DNA of 64,000 nt from Metallyticus violacea (lineage: Eukaryota; Arthropoda; Insecta; Mantodea; Metallyticidae): positions 138,550,001-138,614,000 of the forward strand of contig CM060831.1 in assembly GCA_030762175.1 (NCBI GenBank), read 5' to 3'. Positions within the stretch are counted from its first letter, which is position 1. The number at the start of each line of letters is the position of its first letter. The notes beneath the pieces are model-generated. The model searched no databases, was not told where the DNA came from, and was given only the letters and a program-made list of their open reading frames with translations. The translations under genes were made by a program, and so were the position numbers. This document shows, in pieces, positions 1-10,939 of the stretch.

Positions 1-611
1 GTTTGATTCGTAATGTTATTCTTTTGAATTATTCCTATTTCAATTCTTACTGAACATCGAACAGTAATCGGCAATAATTGATGTGCTCTAAAACCTTTGG
101 TGCCTTTTTTCTATTTTTCGAATATCGTAATGTAACTACTCCCTTGCTGTTTGCTAACTGCCCCCAGGTTTTCAGAAATAAATTTAAATGTGAGATATTT
201 GAAAGTTTCTTTCTCAAGTGCTCTCAAAAATTGTTTCATCACGCCAAGTTTAAAATGAAGAGGTTATACAATTCCTTTCTTAGCATCCAGTACATTTTTA
301 TATTTTTCTAGTGTTAAATTGGTTCTTTTCAGGTTTGAGTTTTCTTTTAATGAAAAAAAAAAAATAACTGGTACAGATATAACAAAAAATAAGATTTAAG
401 TAACGACTTTTTTCCATTATTCCAACTGAATTATATATGATAAAGATAGCAAAATGGAAGTATTTTTAAGTAAAGTTCTTCCTTTTAGCAACAACAATTT
501 AACAGCTCTAACGACTAAATTCATAATAGTGTAAGCAGCTTGGGATGTGCTCGAAATTGTCCGAAAATAGTAAGTTAGTTTTTTTAAGTACCCTAGTCCA
601 CTAGATATAAA
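1..611. other. AT-rich interval, nothing recognised
   Basis: Low-GC sequence with short A runs. The only open frame (78-311 +, 77 codons) is Phe/Lys-rich, follows the base composition and matches no family I know. No repeat or RNA signature is visible before the SINE at 612. Confidence 0.6.
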
Positions 612-899
612 CCGCCACGGGTGGCCGAGGTCTTAACACACGGACTCGTGAGCGGGAGTTCTGGGATTCGATTCCCACCAGGACCGTCCTCTCTGACTGA
701 GGTTTTTTCCAGGTTTTCCTCAGTCCTCATAAATGGCAAATTCCGGGGAGGTACCCTAAACATAGACTTGGAACGTTTTCTTCCTTTAAAAGAAAATCCT
801 TTCCAAATTGATCATTTCATCTCATATATCATCAGTGTCCACCACCTGTGGCCTCAGTAGTAATAACGGGGGTTAAATACTATTCAGACAAAAAAAAAA
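612..899 (+). mobile_element. SINE family A, full length
   Basis: Reference copy for family A. The first ~75 bp look like a class II (Ser/Leu-like) tRNA: an A-box-like TGGCCGAGGTC and a B-box-like GATTCGATTCC, the internal RNA polymerase III promoter. A ~200-bp body follows with the signatures TTTTCCAGGTTTTCCTCAGT and CTCATAAATGGCAAA, and a 3' end resembling CCTGTGGTGCCTCAGTAG then GTTAAACAC and A-rich sequence. The copy is flanked by an 8-bp target-site duplication, AGATATAA (603-610 and 902-909), which indicates LINE-type retroposition. At least 16 copies or fragments occur here. The 79-codon open frame across it is not a gene. Confidence 0.9.
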
Positions 900-1113
900 C
901 AAGATATAATTACAAATTGACTATATAAAGTTACAAAACAAATGTTAGCGATGCAGTTAAATGGGGCTATTTTTGGAATCAGCACATTATTATAAAAAGA
1001 CTTCAAAGTCTAAAGCAGCAAAAACTACTGCAGATCTATGTAGATATCCTTTCTGTTTCTATTGTCTACTGACACAAAAGTGCGCCTGCACATTATGGAG
1101 TTCTTAATTAAAG

Positions 1114-1676
1114 CAGTTAAAATCTTCCGGGCTGTTTTGCCGTGGTCCATGGTTTAATATGCTACCATAGTTTTCACCAACTACTTCGGTTGGTGTTATC
1201 AGTGGACGATTTTATTTTTTAATGGTGTTTAACGCCTATTTTTACTACTGAGGCACCATAGGCGGTGGACATTAATGATACATGAAATGAAATGCTAAAT
1301 TGGGAAATGAATATTTTTTAAGGAAGTAAGCGTTCCAGGCCTAAATTTAGAGTACCTCCCAGAAATTTTTCATTTATGAGGACTGAGGAAAACCTGGCAA
1401 AAATACCTCAGTCAGGAAGGACGATCCTGGTAGGAATCGAACCCCAGATCTCCCACTCACGAGTCTGTGCTTTAACGACCTCTGTTACCGTGGTGGTCAG
1501 TGGGCGATGAGCAATGTAATATTGATCCTTCTAAAACCATAGACAGATCAATACTGTTGTCTTTTAGTAGTCAGGAATTGTTCATCCACTAATGATGCCA
1601 ACCGCAGTAGTTGGCGAAAGCTATGTAGCATATTAAGCCATGGACTACGGCAAAACAGCCCAGAAGATTTTAACTG
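1114..1676. mobile_element. Foldback-type DNA element with long terminal inverted repeats
   Basis: Positions 1114-1209 and 1581-1676 are imperfect reverse complements over about 95 bp. Both begin CAGTTAAAATCTTC followed by GGGCTGTTTTGCCG read inward. The central part between the arms is ~370 bp, most of which is a later SINE A insertion (1211-1496), so the original loop was under 100 bp. No coding potential is left. This is the structure of a nonautonomous foldback or long-TIR MITE-like element. The superfamily is not identifiable because no clear target duplication is seen outside the arms. Confidence 0.75.
1211..1496 (-). mobile_element. SINE family A, full length, inside foldback element
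   Basis: Reverse-oriented copy with 3' tail at the left and tRNA-like head at the right. It is bounded by a 12-bp duplication with one mismatch, TCAGTGGACGAT (1199-1210) and TCAGTGGGCGAT (1497-1508). It therefore inserted after the foldback element was in place. Confidence 0.88.
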
Positions 1677-1848
1677 TTTATTTATAATACTGGCCAAGAA
1701 AGTCTAAGAAGTATTACAGAGTTCTTAATTAATTTTGGTTAAAAATTACAAGAACTGTTTTTATAATATTATCTTCGTATATTTGTTCTTTAATATTTTA
1801 ATATTCATTTGTGATATGATGACTTATTATTACCCAACATAATCATTA

Positions 1849-2095
1849 CCGCAAAGAGTGACCGAGGTCGTTAAGGCGCGGCTCATAGGTGGGGGTTCGG
1901 GGTCCGATTCCTCGGTTATTTTTTCCAGGTTTTCCTCAGTCCTCGTAAATGCCGGGGAAGTACCCTAATTTCGGCTTGGAACACTTCTTCCCTTAAAAAA
2001 TCCTTTCCAAGTATATCATTTCATCTTGTGTAACCCCGGTGCCTACAGCCTGATGCCTCAGTAGTAAAAACGGGGTTAAACACTAATAAAAACAG
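1849..2095 (+). mobile_element. SINE family A, internally shortened
   Basis: The tRNA-like head (GTGACCGAGGTCG, then GGGGTCCGATTCC) and the tail GCCTCAGTAGTAAAAACGGG are present. About 40 bp after the B box, covering the CAGGACCGTCC segment, is missing. Confidence 0.85.
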
Positions 2096-3341
2096 CAAAA
2101 ACATCGTCATTATTATATTATACATCTACGTCCCATGTAAACAGATGCAATGTCTTTAACCCCTATGTAGAATAAATTTTGGAAACAGCTGTTTTCACTT
2201 TATATTTTACATTATTTCGTTAACACCCAGAACATACCGTAAGAGTGAATTTGGATCAGAGCAATTCTGGTAAGCGAAGAAGTTATTGCTGCTAAGATAA
2301 CCCCGCAAGTTTGGACAGCTTCTAAATATTACACTAATAGTATTCCTTTAGTAATTTCACATGGATGCCGCTTACTAGCGAATGACACACAGGGGTTATC
2401 CCTCCCCCGCTTTTTTTTTTCTGCGCGTTCCGCGTTCGATTCGTTGCGCTCGAGCACTGCAAGGGATCATGGGAAAATGATTCTCAGAGCTTGAGTAAAC
2501 AAAACACTCGATATCACGATTTCCCTCACCCATTCCTTTATCTTTTTTTCCTCTTTTACTTAACGTCTGGGAGAGTTTCGGCTCCACTTAAGTCTCTTTA
2601 ATGTGTCCGAGTTGCAGTGCAAGGAATAAGACACGTACAAGGTGACCTCGGCAGATCTGGGAGCTCGTTCTTGTCCACTTTTCAAGGATATGTCTTGCAT
2701 CCCAGCTTGTGGCTGCTAGAGGGAACCTTAGGTGACTCGAAATGTAACTAACACCTTCAAGTTGGGTCGATGGCTATGTATTCTTCACGACTGGTGAGAA
2801 TGACTATGGATAATGGCGTCTGACCTTAAGTTTGAATAATGAAGGAACTGGAGGTGTGAGAACGATATAGTTCAAAGTTGGCATACTTTTAACGAGTGTG
2901 TTTTTCTAAGCTAATTGATTTGTGACACACAAAGAAAATCTATTTGCGAAGTATTTAATAATTTACTCAAATGATGAGAGCACCATAACCAGAAAATTAT
3001 GAGACGCCAATGCCACAACAAAATTGCTTCTATGAGAAAAGCAAGTGTTATAATTGAGGGACTCAGCGCAAGAAGAGGAAATATTCTCTTAGAGCAAAAT
3101 ATTTTGTTGCATATTATTTAATGTCTAATTCATTGAGAAAGCTTTAATTTAATACTTCAGGAGAAGCCGACATGTAAAGTGTGCAGTTTGCATATCTGTG
3201 TAGTGAGTTGATGACGGCAATGATGTTTCCCACTTTAAAACAGTTGCATTAGGTTAAGGTGTTTTGCTGAGACTGTAATTAATTTTCTACCAATTTGGAA
3301 GTAACTATGGCATCTATAGCTTCCAGGGTCAGTGAGACTGT

Positions 3342-3343
<2 letters not shown>
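2096..3343. other. Interval with no assignable gene
   Basis: Mostly AT-rich. A GC-richer patch at 2390-2830 contains a reading frame of about 43 codons on the plus strand after an acceptor-like pyrimidine stretch ending GTTGCAG (2616). It resembles nothing I recognise. The sequence CAGGGGTTATCCCTCCCCCGC near 2389 looks like the start of a hAT-type inverted repeat, but I found no partner end. Confidence 0.45.

Positions 3344-3381
<38 letters not shown>
3344..3381. repeat. (AT)n microsatellite
   Basis: About 19 uninterrupted AT dinucleotides. Confidence 0.97.
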
Positions 3382-3382
<1 letters not shown>

Positions 3383-3886
3383 TTTTTTCGTGAGGGCACA
3401 AATTGCTTTAAAAGTGAAAATTTAATATTGTAACATCGTATTAAAAGCTAAAATAAATACATTTTTGCTAAATGCTAGTTGTGGGTTTTAAAGTATTATC
3501 TGCAAGAATGACACTTACATGTTCTTTTGAGTTAAGCAATATATAGTAATTACTGAAGACTGCTACATTCAAGATGTTGGAAGCCTCGCTGTTATCCTAG
3601 GTGATTCAATAACATAATTATTGCTTGAAATTTCAAAATCATTTTCCCCAAAACTTCCATTTTAGAAAAGCGCCTTTGCACCCGACCCCTCAATTATATT
3701 TTTGAGCACGAGAAACTCCTATGCCCAGTTTTTGTGTGTGAAGTGAATAAAAAATTATGGTAAATGTATTTACTTGCTGTTCGGTACTTTTAAGATATCT
3801 AGTCCATCCCTGCCATAAAAAAGCAAAGCATTTATGTATATCAGGGCTATTTTTTTCAACCACCGATCGCACTGCTACTTGACCAG

Positions 3887-3984
3887 ACAAGCATAAGGTG
3901 GCGGATCTGCGCACTGTGCTACTGCGCTTCTACCCCGCCAAGGCCAAGTTCAATACATCAGTTGCAGCTGAGCTACAGGCATGA
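3887..3984 (+). CDS. Possible 3' terminal exon, unidentified
   Basis: After a pyrimidine-biased stretch ending TTGACCAG there is an open frame of 31 codons and TGA (codons start at 3889). The peptide includes KVADLRTVLLRFYPAKAKF. Third positions are about 60% G+C, well above the surroundings, which is what a host exon would show. Against this, the stop overlaps the first codon of the mariner remnant at 3981, so this GC-rich stretch could be that transposon's leader. No family recognised. Confidence 0.25.
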
Positions 3985-4334
3985 TTGATTCTCTCGCCAA
4001 GTGCGAGTTACGAGTTGGTTTTCTACAGGCAGAAGGGAACAGTGCAGCAGAAATTCATCGCCGTGTTTATGTGTAACATGTATGAGTGAGGGTGTTGTGA
4101 TTGATTGTTAAGGAAGCCGAACTGATGTTGATGATGAAGGTGGACAAGGACGCAGGTCTGTCGCTAGTGAAGACTTTGTTCAGCGAGTTCGAGAGAGACG
4201 GAGGTTTACCATCAATGAGTTGTCTGTGTATTTTCAGGACATTTCAAGGTCAGCTCTGTGGGCGATTGTCACAGAACACCTAGACTATCTATGACAAATG
4301 TCCTAATCTTCACGGCGATTATGTGGAAAAGTAA
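3981..4334 (+). pseudogene. Mariner transposase remnant, N-terminus fused to C-terminus
   Basis: Begins with an ATG and a short helix-turn-helix-like segment (CELRVGFLQAEGNSAAEIHR), followed by a stop. From 4124 it continues as DVDDEGGQGRRSVASEDF, then RRRFTINELSVYFQDISRSA, the linker and second helix-turn-helix typical of mariner/Tc1 transposases. At about 4292 it jumps straight to the family's last residues (YDKC...HGDYVEK, stop at 4332-4334). The whole DDE catalytic domain, about 200 residues, is deleted. It cannot encode an active enzyme but could be mobilised if TIRs remain. I could not delimit TIRs. Confidence 0.8.
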
Positions 4335-4516
4335 CTGTGACTGCACGACCCGCGATAAAAAAAAAATTGTCATTCACATTTGTCTTTTAGATATATATAA
4401 TGTAACAAATTAACAGTAATTATAATAACATTTAAAACACTAAGAAAAAGTCACACTTGAGATCGCTATATTTCGGGCTTGTGGCGTCCTTCTGTGGCAA
4501 GAAGACAAGTGAATAC

Positions 4517-4520
<4 letters not shown>

Positions 4521-4568
<48 letters not shown>
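4521..4568. repeat. (TA)n microsatellite
   Basis: About 24 TA units followed by a short CA run. Confidence 0.97.
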
Positions 4569-4576
<8 letters not shown>

Positions 4577-6496
4577 AACCTTCAGCTTATTCTTTTTAAG
4601 TTATGATTTTATAAATCAGAATTTATATTTACGTCATAATATAAATAGCTAACCTGCTCGAAGTTCTCTGTCTCTCTTCCTTTTTTCCCCTGCAACTTTA
4701 AATTTAGGCACTTTGGCTCATCAAGCTTTTAGATGCTTATGGTTCTCTACTATCTTAGCCGTACTAACTTCGTCTGTCATTTGTTATTTTCACTATTTAA
4801 GATGGTTCATTTTACCATATCTGGAGTACATAGCATTCTGGTTGCTTACGCAGAGTGACCATATAAACTGTTACAAACCAACAGCACTTAAATGGATCTA
4901 TATAGCCAAATGCTAAATTCTGTAAACTCATTGCAGGAAGGGGCCGTCATAATAGTGCTATGGGCAAAACTTAGATCGGCCTCCTTAGGGGCCTCCGAGG
5001 ATAATTTCAGAATTTTAAATGGAACAGTGGTATAATTTTTAGATATTTAGATATTCCTTAACAAATTAAGCAATTTTTGTTAATTTTCTTTGTAAAACTG
5101 AATTTTGAGACGTTATACCATGTTAAAATGCACTTTTTAGATAAAAATAATTATTTTATTTTGTTAACGGTGTTGTACACATAACTTTTGGTTTAATGTA
5201 ACCCCATAAGGGTGTAGGATGAGAGGGGATGACTATACAACAGGACCAAAACGTCAAATCAATTTATGGCGGAGTTTGTCGTGTAACAATTTACGTTAAT
5301 CTTGTTGATACCACATTTATTCCCGTACATGTAAGAGCAACATTGCTCAGGAGTTTACTGGACCCCGATTTGTACATATTATAGAGTTTTAAATAATTTG
5401 AACGATTTAAAAAAAAATTAAATCCACCTACAAAACTAATATTATAAAGTACTTCCATATTATATAAAATTTATTGTTATACATTATTTAGCTTAACCGT
5501 TAATACACATTAACTTAAAACCCTGTCTTCAAAAAAAGCAATACCCTATGATTAAAGTAACTGACCAAAACTAATTGTGTTCCCCCATAACTTACTTCCC
5601 GTCGTCAATAAAAAAATAAAAACCAAAAAAGACCACTGAAGTAAAATCCATTTCCTTAAAAGTAAAATCATGATAAAAGAACTATTTATTATATAGAGAA
5701 TGAAAATTTTATTCTCTATCTACTAACTCGACAAGAGAGTATATTTATAAGTAACCATATATTCCTGCTTCTGACAGGTCAAAACTGTAATCTGTACTTA
5801 TGTTTGTTACAAATGTCAGGAAGTTAAAACTTGAACTGCTGTTAAATCCTCCCTTCCCGTCGGACGGGGTATTCCCAGAAATTCTGTTTTTCCACTTAGA
5901 GAGCATTTACAAGCTCTACCTTTTGTATTTAAGTCATTTCCAGGTATATATTTTGCTTAATCCATCTTCAAAAATGACGCACACCTCTGGTCTTAAAACC
6001 CTGGTCCTAAATCTATGCTGTAAAATAATATTAATATAAGCCTTAAACATTCGCTGGCAGCAATAGTTATCGATATCTCCGATTCAGTTCGATACTTTTC
6101 CTATATCATATATCGTAAATAAACCAAATAAAAAAACTCTACAGCAGCCATTAGTAAATGAGTATTTGAAAACGTTTCGTGGTATCTTCAATAAGCCTTG
6201 TGAACCTCGCAGACAGGGTGAGATAACTTGCTTCGTGTGGACCCCATGTTCGATTCGCGATCGTGCAGCGAGGCAATTAATCATGCCAAGTGATAATAAT
6301 CAGCAAAAGTTGTACACTTTAGTGGTGTGCCGAACCGGCTTTTTCTCTTCGTTTTTGTAAACATGCACAGAAGCTTTGACATATATGATCGGCTGTATAT
6401 TACGAGAACGCAGTTTTTTTTTATAACTTGCCCACCGTCCCAAACCCTGATATCACATAACCAAGTGAAATACAACATCCACTGTGATTTGATTTG
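4569..6496. other. AT-rich interval, little recognised
   Basis: Open frames at 4713-4916 and 5800-6039 are composition-driven. At 6190-6290 there is a GC-richer patch with a B-box-like GTTCGATTCGC that could be the head of another tRNA-derived repeat, but no A box or body is evident. Confidence 0.5.
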
Positions 6497-6733
6497 TTTT
6501 ATTTGCGGACGCTCTCTAACATCTCAGGTCATCAGCGTCCCATTCAATTCAGGGCGTGAAACGGCTGACAAATTTTGCTAAGAAGCCTCTTCTTTCAGGC
6601 TTGAGGACCCATGGCTTTACTGCCCTTCCGAAGGAATTTTACGCCCGAAAAAATCCATCGATTCTGGCCGGGATCGGACCCGCTACCTTCGGTTTAGGAG
6701 GCAAGTATGGTTATCATTACACCGCCAGGATCG
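6497..6733 (-). mobile_element. SINE family B, internally deleted
   Basis: Reverse copy. The tail (GGACGCTCTCTAACATCTCAG) is at the left and the tRNA-like head (GGTTTAGGAGGCAAGTATGG) at the right. About 55 bp of the mid body, the ACGGCACGAAAAAG segment, is missing. Confidence 0.85.
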
Positions 6734-7411
6734 ACACATCCATTGTGAAGTGATAATCGTAAGTACGGCATCATGTTCTGAACTATTTCTTAGTAATACA
6801 TTTGCATAAACGAAGTGTTTTGACTTTAAATCCGTTGCACAAGAACATCGGTGCTATTTCTTAACCTTCGGCTGCGAAGAACAACGAAAGTTTTGTTGCT
6901 GAACGCTAAGATAATGCACTTCTATTTTTTTAAGGCTAGAGGGCCAGAAAAAGAAAAAGACAGTACGCCACAGTAGGTTGAATCTCTGCACGTGGGAAAT
7001 AATTGTAGCTATGGTGAACATTGAAGCGCCGCTCTGATTCCTTCACACAAAGAGGGCGTGTGGCACTTTGTCAATCATCGGCAAGATTAGCAACTTGGGA
7101 AAATTCACTCACCGTCTCGCGTTCTGTACACAAAGTGACTCTACCTTTTCTGACTGGGTGATTTGCATCCAACGGTTTAAAGGATCATTAAACCTGAGTC
7201 AGTTCACGATTTACATCACTCTTCAGTGCTTTTCCATTTCTTGTCTCTTTCATCCCTGATTGACCATTCTCATCGACTGTATCCTAACCTTAATGAATAA
7301 ATTAATATTAAAAAAACTACATTTGTTTTTCTTGCAGTGGTTAGTAAAAATTATTCAGCACTTTCGGAAAAACGCTGTATAAATAAATATACTAGCACTT
7401 TATAAAAAGTA
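6734..7411. other. No assignable feature
   Basis: Mixed composition with no family-level similarity that I can see. The short frame at 7068-7259 has no recognisable product. Confidence 0.5.
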
Positions 7412-7717
7412 GGTCCTAGTGATGTAGTGGTTATCATACTTGTGCCTCCTACACCCAAGATCGCGGGTTCGAACCCGGCCAGGACCAATGGATTTTTTTC
7501 GGGCGTAAAAATCCTAAGTATGGATGGCTTCCTTCGGAAGGGAAGTAAAGCCATGGGCCCCATGTCGCACATTTACGGCACGAAAAAGATCCTCAAGCCT
7601 GAAAGAGAGGCCTCTGAGCAAAATTTGTCGGCCGTTTCACGCCCTGAGTTGAATGAGACGCTGATGACCTGAGATGTTAAAGAGCGTCCGTAAATAAATC
7701 AATCAAAAAAAAAAAGT
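7412..7717 (+). mobile_element. SINE family B, full length
   Basis: Reference copy for family B. The tRNA-like head of ~75 bp has an A box near GATGTAGTGGTTATC and a B box GCGGGTTCGAACCCGG. The anticodon-loop region reads CCTCCTA, reminiscent of tRNA-Arg(CCU). The body carries GGCTTCCTTCGGAAGGGAAG, CGGCACGAAAAAG and GGCCGTTTCACGCCCTGAG. It ends GACCTGAGATGTTAAAGAGC then GTAAATAAATCAATCAA. Thirteen copies or fragments occur in the window. Open frames of 73-128 codons across these copies come from their G+C-rich body and are not genes. Confidence 0.9.
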
Positions 7718-7827
7718 TTTAAAAAGCGTTGAAAGTGATCCCCAAGCCAGGCATAATGACGAGCTTTAAAATACTTTGTTTCATTTACAGATACTTTCTT
7801 CAGTTATTTTTGAGAATTAGTGGAATT

Positions 7828-8056
7828 TTTTAATAGAGCTTAACGCCCGTTTTTACTATTGAGACATCACAGGCAGTGACATTGATGATACATGAGATGA
7901 AATTATAAACTGGGAAAGGTTTTTTTAAGGAAAGAAACGTCCAGGCTTGAGTTTAGGGTACTTCCCGGCATTTGCCATTTATGAAGACTGAAAATAATCT
8001 GAAAAAATAAAAACGGCCAGGCAGGACAGTCCTGCCCGGAATCGAACCACAAATGA
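7828..8056 (-). mobile_element. SINE family A, 5' truncated
   Basis: Tail and body are present. The tRNA head breaks off inside the B box (GGAATCGAACCACA), so the A box is lost. Confidence 0.82.
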
Positions 8057-8376
8057 AATTCAGTAAATAGTGATGCAGGTATCTGAAAGTTATAAGAACT
8101 GTTATTATAAGAGATGAAACCTTAATATTATACCTTTAACTGCAATAGAGCCAATTAATAGTTTTACTTCATTAGTAATATTTGTTATTATGAAGAGAGA
8201 GGAAAAAAAAAAAACGCAGATAGCACACATACATTTTATTTATAAAACCTATTTTTTTTTCTGTTTTTTTTCTTTTTTTTTTTTTAATAAAGCACCCAGT
8301 TTGCATGCTTATAGTATGAGTGCTTAAAAAGTACTGAAGCTTCTTCTGACAGTATAGTGATACAAGTTTATTTTTA

Positions 8377-8468
8377 TTTTTTAATAGTGTTTAACACCCG
8401 TTTTTACCACAGAGGCACCACAGGCGATGGGCACTTATGATACATGAAATGAAATGATTTATTGGGAA

Positions 8469-8501
<33 letters not shown>

Positions 8502-8689
8502 TCTTTAGAAAAACGTAAGAAAACGTTTCAGGTCTAAGTTTAGAGCTCCTCTCCGATATTTGCCATTTATGAGGGCTGAAGAAAATCTGGGGAAAAAAAT
8601 AGCCAGGGAGGACGGTCCTGGCCGCAATCGAACTCCAGACCTCCCGCTCACGATTCCGTGCCTTAACGACCTCGGCCACCCGTGGCGGT
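8377..8689 (-). mobile_element. SINE family A with expanded internal T run
   Basis: Complete reverse copy. The usual short A/T run after the CAATTTATC segment has expanded to about 32 T (8469-8500). A short flanking repeat TACAAG is seen on both sides. The 117-codon minus-strand frame across it is an artefact, and its Lys run is that T tract. Confidence 0.88.
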
Positions 8690-8852
8690 GCTACAAGGTA
8701 GATTACTATGCCCACCTTTAACATATTTCTAATTGTTTTAAATTTTATTTCACGCAAACGAGTGTAACTGTATTAAAACTTATTCTTAAAAAGTTCAAGT
8801 TAGTTATACCAGAACTTAGAAAAAACTGCAAATGGATACTATTAAATTAAAC

Positions 8853-8854
<2 letters not shown>

Positions 8855-8896
<42 letters not shown>
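8855..8896. repeat. (TA)n microsatellite
   Basis: About 21 TA units. Confidence 0.97.
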
Positions 8897-8904
<8 letters not shown>

Positions 8905-9611
8905 AATTTTGAAAGTTCAACAGAAAAAAATACCTTATTCCGGTGAAAAAGATAAACTTGATTTAAATTAGCAATGAATAATACAAACATAGACCATAAA
9001 AATAGTTACAATTATTTGAATGGCAAACATCTGCTTCCTAGGAAGTTCTGGTATAGGTAATAACATGGTAATATTTAATCAACTGAGTAAAAGCATAACA
9101 CAATTGAAATTTTATAAAGTTCCCGCTTTACTGTACAGCTGAGAATCTTGTTTCTTAAGAAGGGTTTATAACAGCAAAATAAACATCTGATAAGGGTTTC
9201 TTAGATCCAGTTAAAAATGCAAAGAAGAGATAAAATACCTAATGCAGCAATTAGACTAGATTTTAAACGTTTTAATTTCAAAATAATAAATAGACAAAAG
9301 AAAGATTTTATTAAAGATTAACAAAAGAAAATTTTGTTGTATCGACCCATAAGTAACAGGAATGTTAGCAAACCTAAACCAAGAAGTAACTAAGAAATGA
9401 CTGAAATTGAAATAGATTCATATAACCTAATTCTACATAGAAGAAAAATATTGAAAATATTAAATAATTCCTCTTTACTTCCCTTTGACTTTCAGGTTTG
9501 TGTAGCAATTTTAAGATATAATAATTAGATCGTATATATATTTTAGTTTTTTTTTAAATTTTAAAGTTTAAGTTTATAAAACAATCTTTGAAGATTATGT
9601 AATTTATGATA
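8897..9611. other. AT-rich interval, nothing recognised
   Basis: Very low GC with stop codons in every frame and no repeat family identified. Confidence 0.6.
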
Positions 9612-10262
9612 TACCGTATTTACGCGAATCCTATGTGCAAATTTTTGTCCAAATGCAGCAATAAAAATTGTGGTGCGCATTAGATTCCATGGCGTATGAG
9701 ATTCGAATGCAAATTCATTCTGTAGTTCGCCGGTAACTTCATATAAATTTATCGTTTATTACGTCATAATGCATTGCTGCAATTCTAGACTTCGTTACGT
9801 TTATTGTTGGCCTATTATTGCTTAGAGCGTTTGAATAGTAAGGCAAACAGAGAAGAATATCTTAGGATGCTACATTCAAAAGTAAGTAATTCTTTATGCT
9901 GAAATACATGATAACAGAAAGGCGGAAGAGAGTTCAATGCAGCTGAGAGCAACGTTCACTTGTAGTGGCAATAGAAATTGACATCATTTACAACCAAAGT
10001 TAGTAGGAAGAAATTTACTGATTCTCAAAACATCCTGACATTGAAGAAAAAGTTATGGAATTCGTACATGAAAGAATGGGCAACCATAAGAAATAACGTT
10101 TTCTTCTTTATCCTACCCCACTGTCCTGGCAACAGCGCCAGTGATGGATTTTGTCCTACGTGCTCCAAGGTGTAACAATAGTTCACTTAGAAATTCTGTG
10201 TTCTGATTGTTTTATGAAGGGCGGGCTTATCTCTAAGACGCCACATAACAAATGCCAAAATC

Positions 10263-10293
<31 letters not shown>

Positions 10294-10350
10294 ATTTTTA
10301 GTTTCAAATTTGGGGTGCGCATTACATTAGATTCGTTAAAATGCTGTGTA
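9612..10350 (+). mobile_element. Pogo/Tigger-like DNA transposon remnant
   Basis: The left end reads TACCGTATTTACGCGAATC. The right end contains GGTGCGCATTACATTAGATT, whose reverse complement matches the left terminal region (GCGAATC...AATG...GCAC). This is the terminal pattern of pogo/Tigger-type elements with TA targets. Between them, in shifting frames, are pieces of a transposase N-terminus: a YAEIHDNRKAE segment like the first helix-turn-helix (~9900) and HPDIEEKVMEFVHERMG (~10030) like the CENP-B-type DNA-binding domain. The DDE catalytic domain is absent and is replaced by unrelated sequence and a 28-bp T run (10263-10290). It is an inactive, internally deleted copy. Confidence 0.65.
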
Positions 10351-10381
10351 TTATGTAGTGGTTGCAAGTACGAACGTGTCA

Positions 10382-10656
10382 GTCCTGGTGGTATAGTGGT
10401 AACCTTACTTGCCTTCTAAACCCAAGATCGCGGGTTCAAACCCGGTCAGGATCGATGGATTATTTCGGGCGTAAAATCCTAAGTGTGTGAAGTAAAACCG
10501 TAGGTCCCGTGTCGTAAATTTATGGCACGAAAAAGAACCTCAAGCCTGAAAGAAGAGGCCTCTGAGCAAAATTTGTCGGCCGTTTCACGCCCTGATTTGA
10601 ATGGGACGCTGATGACCTGAGATGTTAAAGAGCGTCCGTAAATAAAACGAATCAAA
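10382..10656 (+). mobile_element. SINE family B, TTCTAA-loop subtype
   Basis: The head has CCTTCTAAACCCAAGATCGC and GGGTTCAAACCCGGT, shared with the copy at 59743 and distinct from the CCTCCTAA copies. About 20 bp around the CTTCCTTCGGAAG hairpin are deleted. Confidence 0.88.
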
Positions 10657-10939
10657 GTACGAATTTAACAAAAACGAAGCGGCTGGTTGGGAATTAACTT
10701 TTTCCAACCGAAAAGAAAATATGTAGTGGATGCCTTTGGATAATTCTGGCCTATGATCTTAATCTTTACACGCAGTCCAGAATATCTGAGTAAATATGAG
10801 CCAACACTAGACATTTTCCATTTTTAAAAGATAAACGAATCGCACCACAGGTATGGGCTGGCCTTCGAAGCTGAAGGAGGTCAAGCCTTTACAGCGGACT
10901 CCAGTTGAGTTATAAAAACACTTTTCTTATGTTGTGCAG

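Noticed and set aside
2389..2409. hAT-type terminal repeat
   Set aside because: CAGGGGTT start is suggestive but no matching inverted end or 8-bp duplication was found.
6190..6290. Further SINE head
   Set aside because: Only a B-box-like GTTCGATTC is present, with no A box at the right distance and no other copy in the window.
7412..7485. tRNA gene
   Set aside because: The A and B boxes are good, but the sequence continues into the same SINE body seen in a dozen copies and the cloverleaf is imperfect. It is a SINE head, not a functional tRNA. The same holds for the family A, C and D heads.
8404..8757. 117-codon minus-strand frame
   Set aside because: A reading through SINE A, with a Lys run from its T tract.
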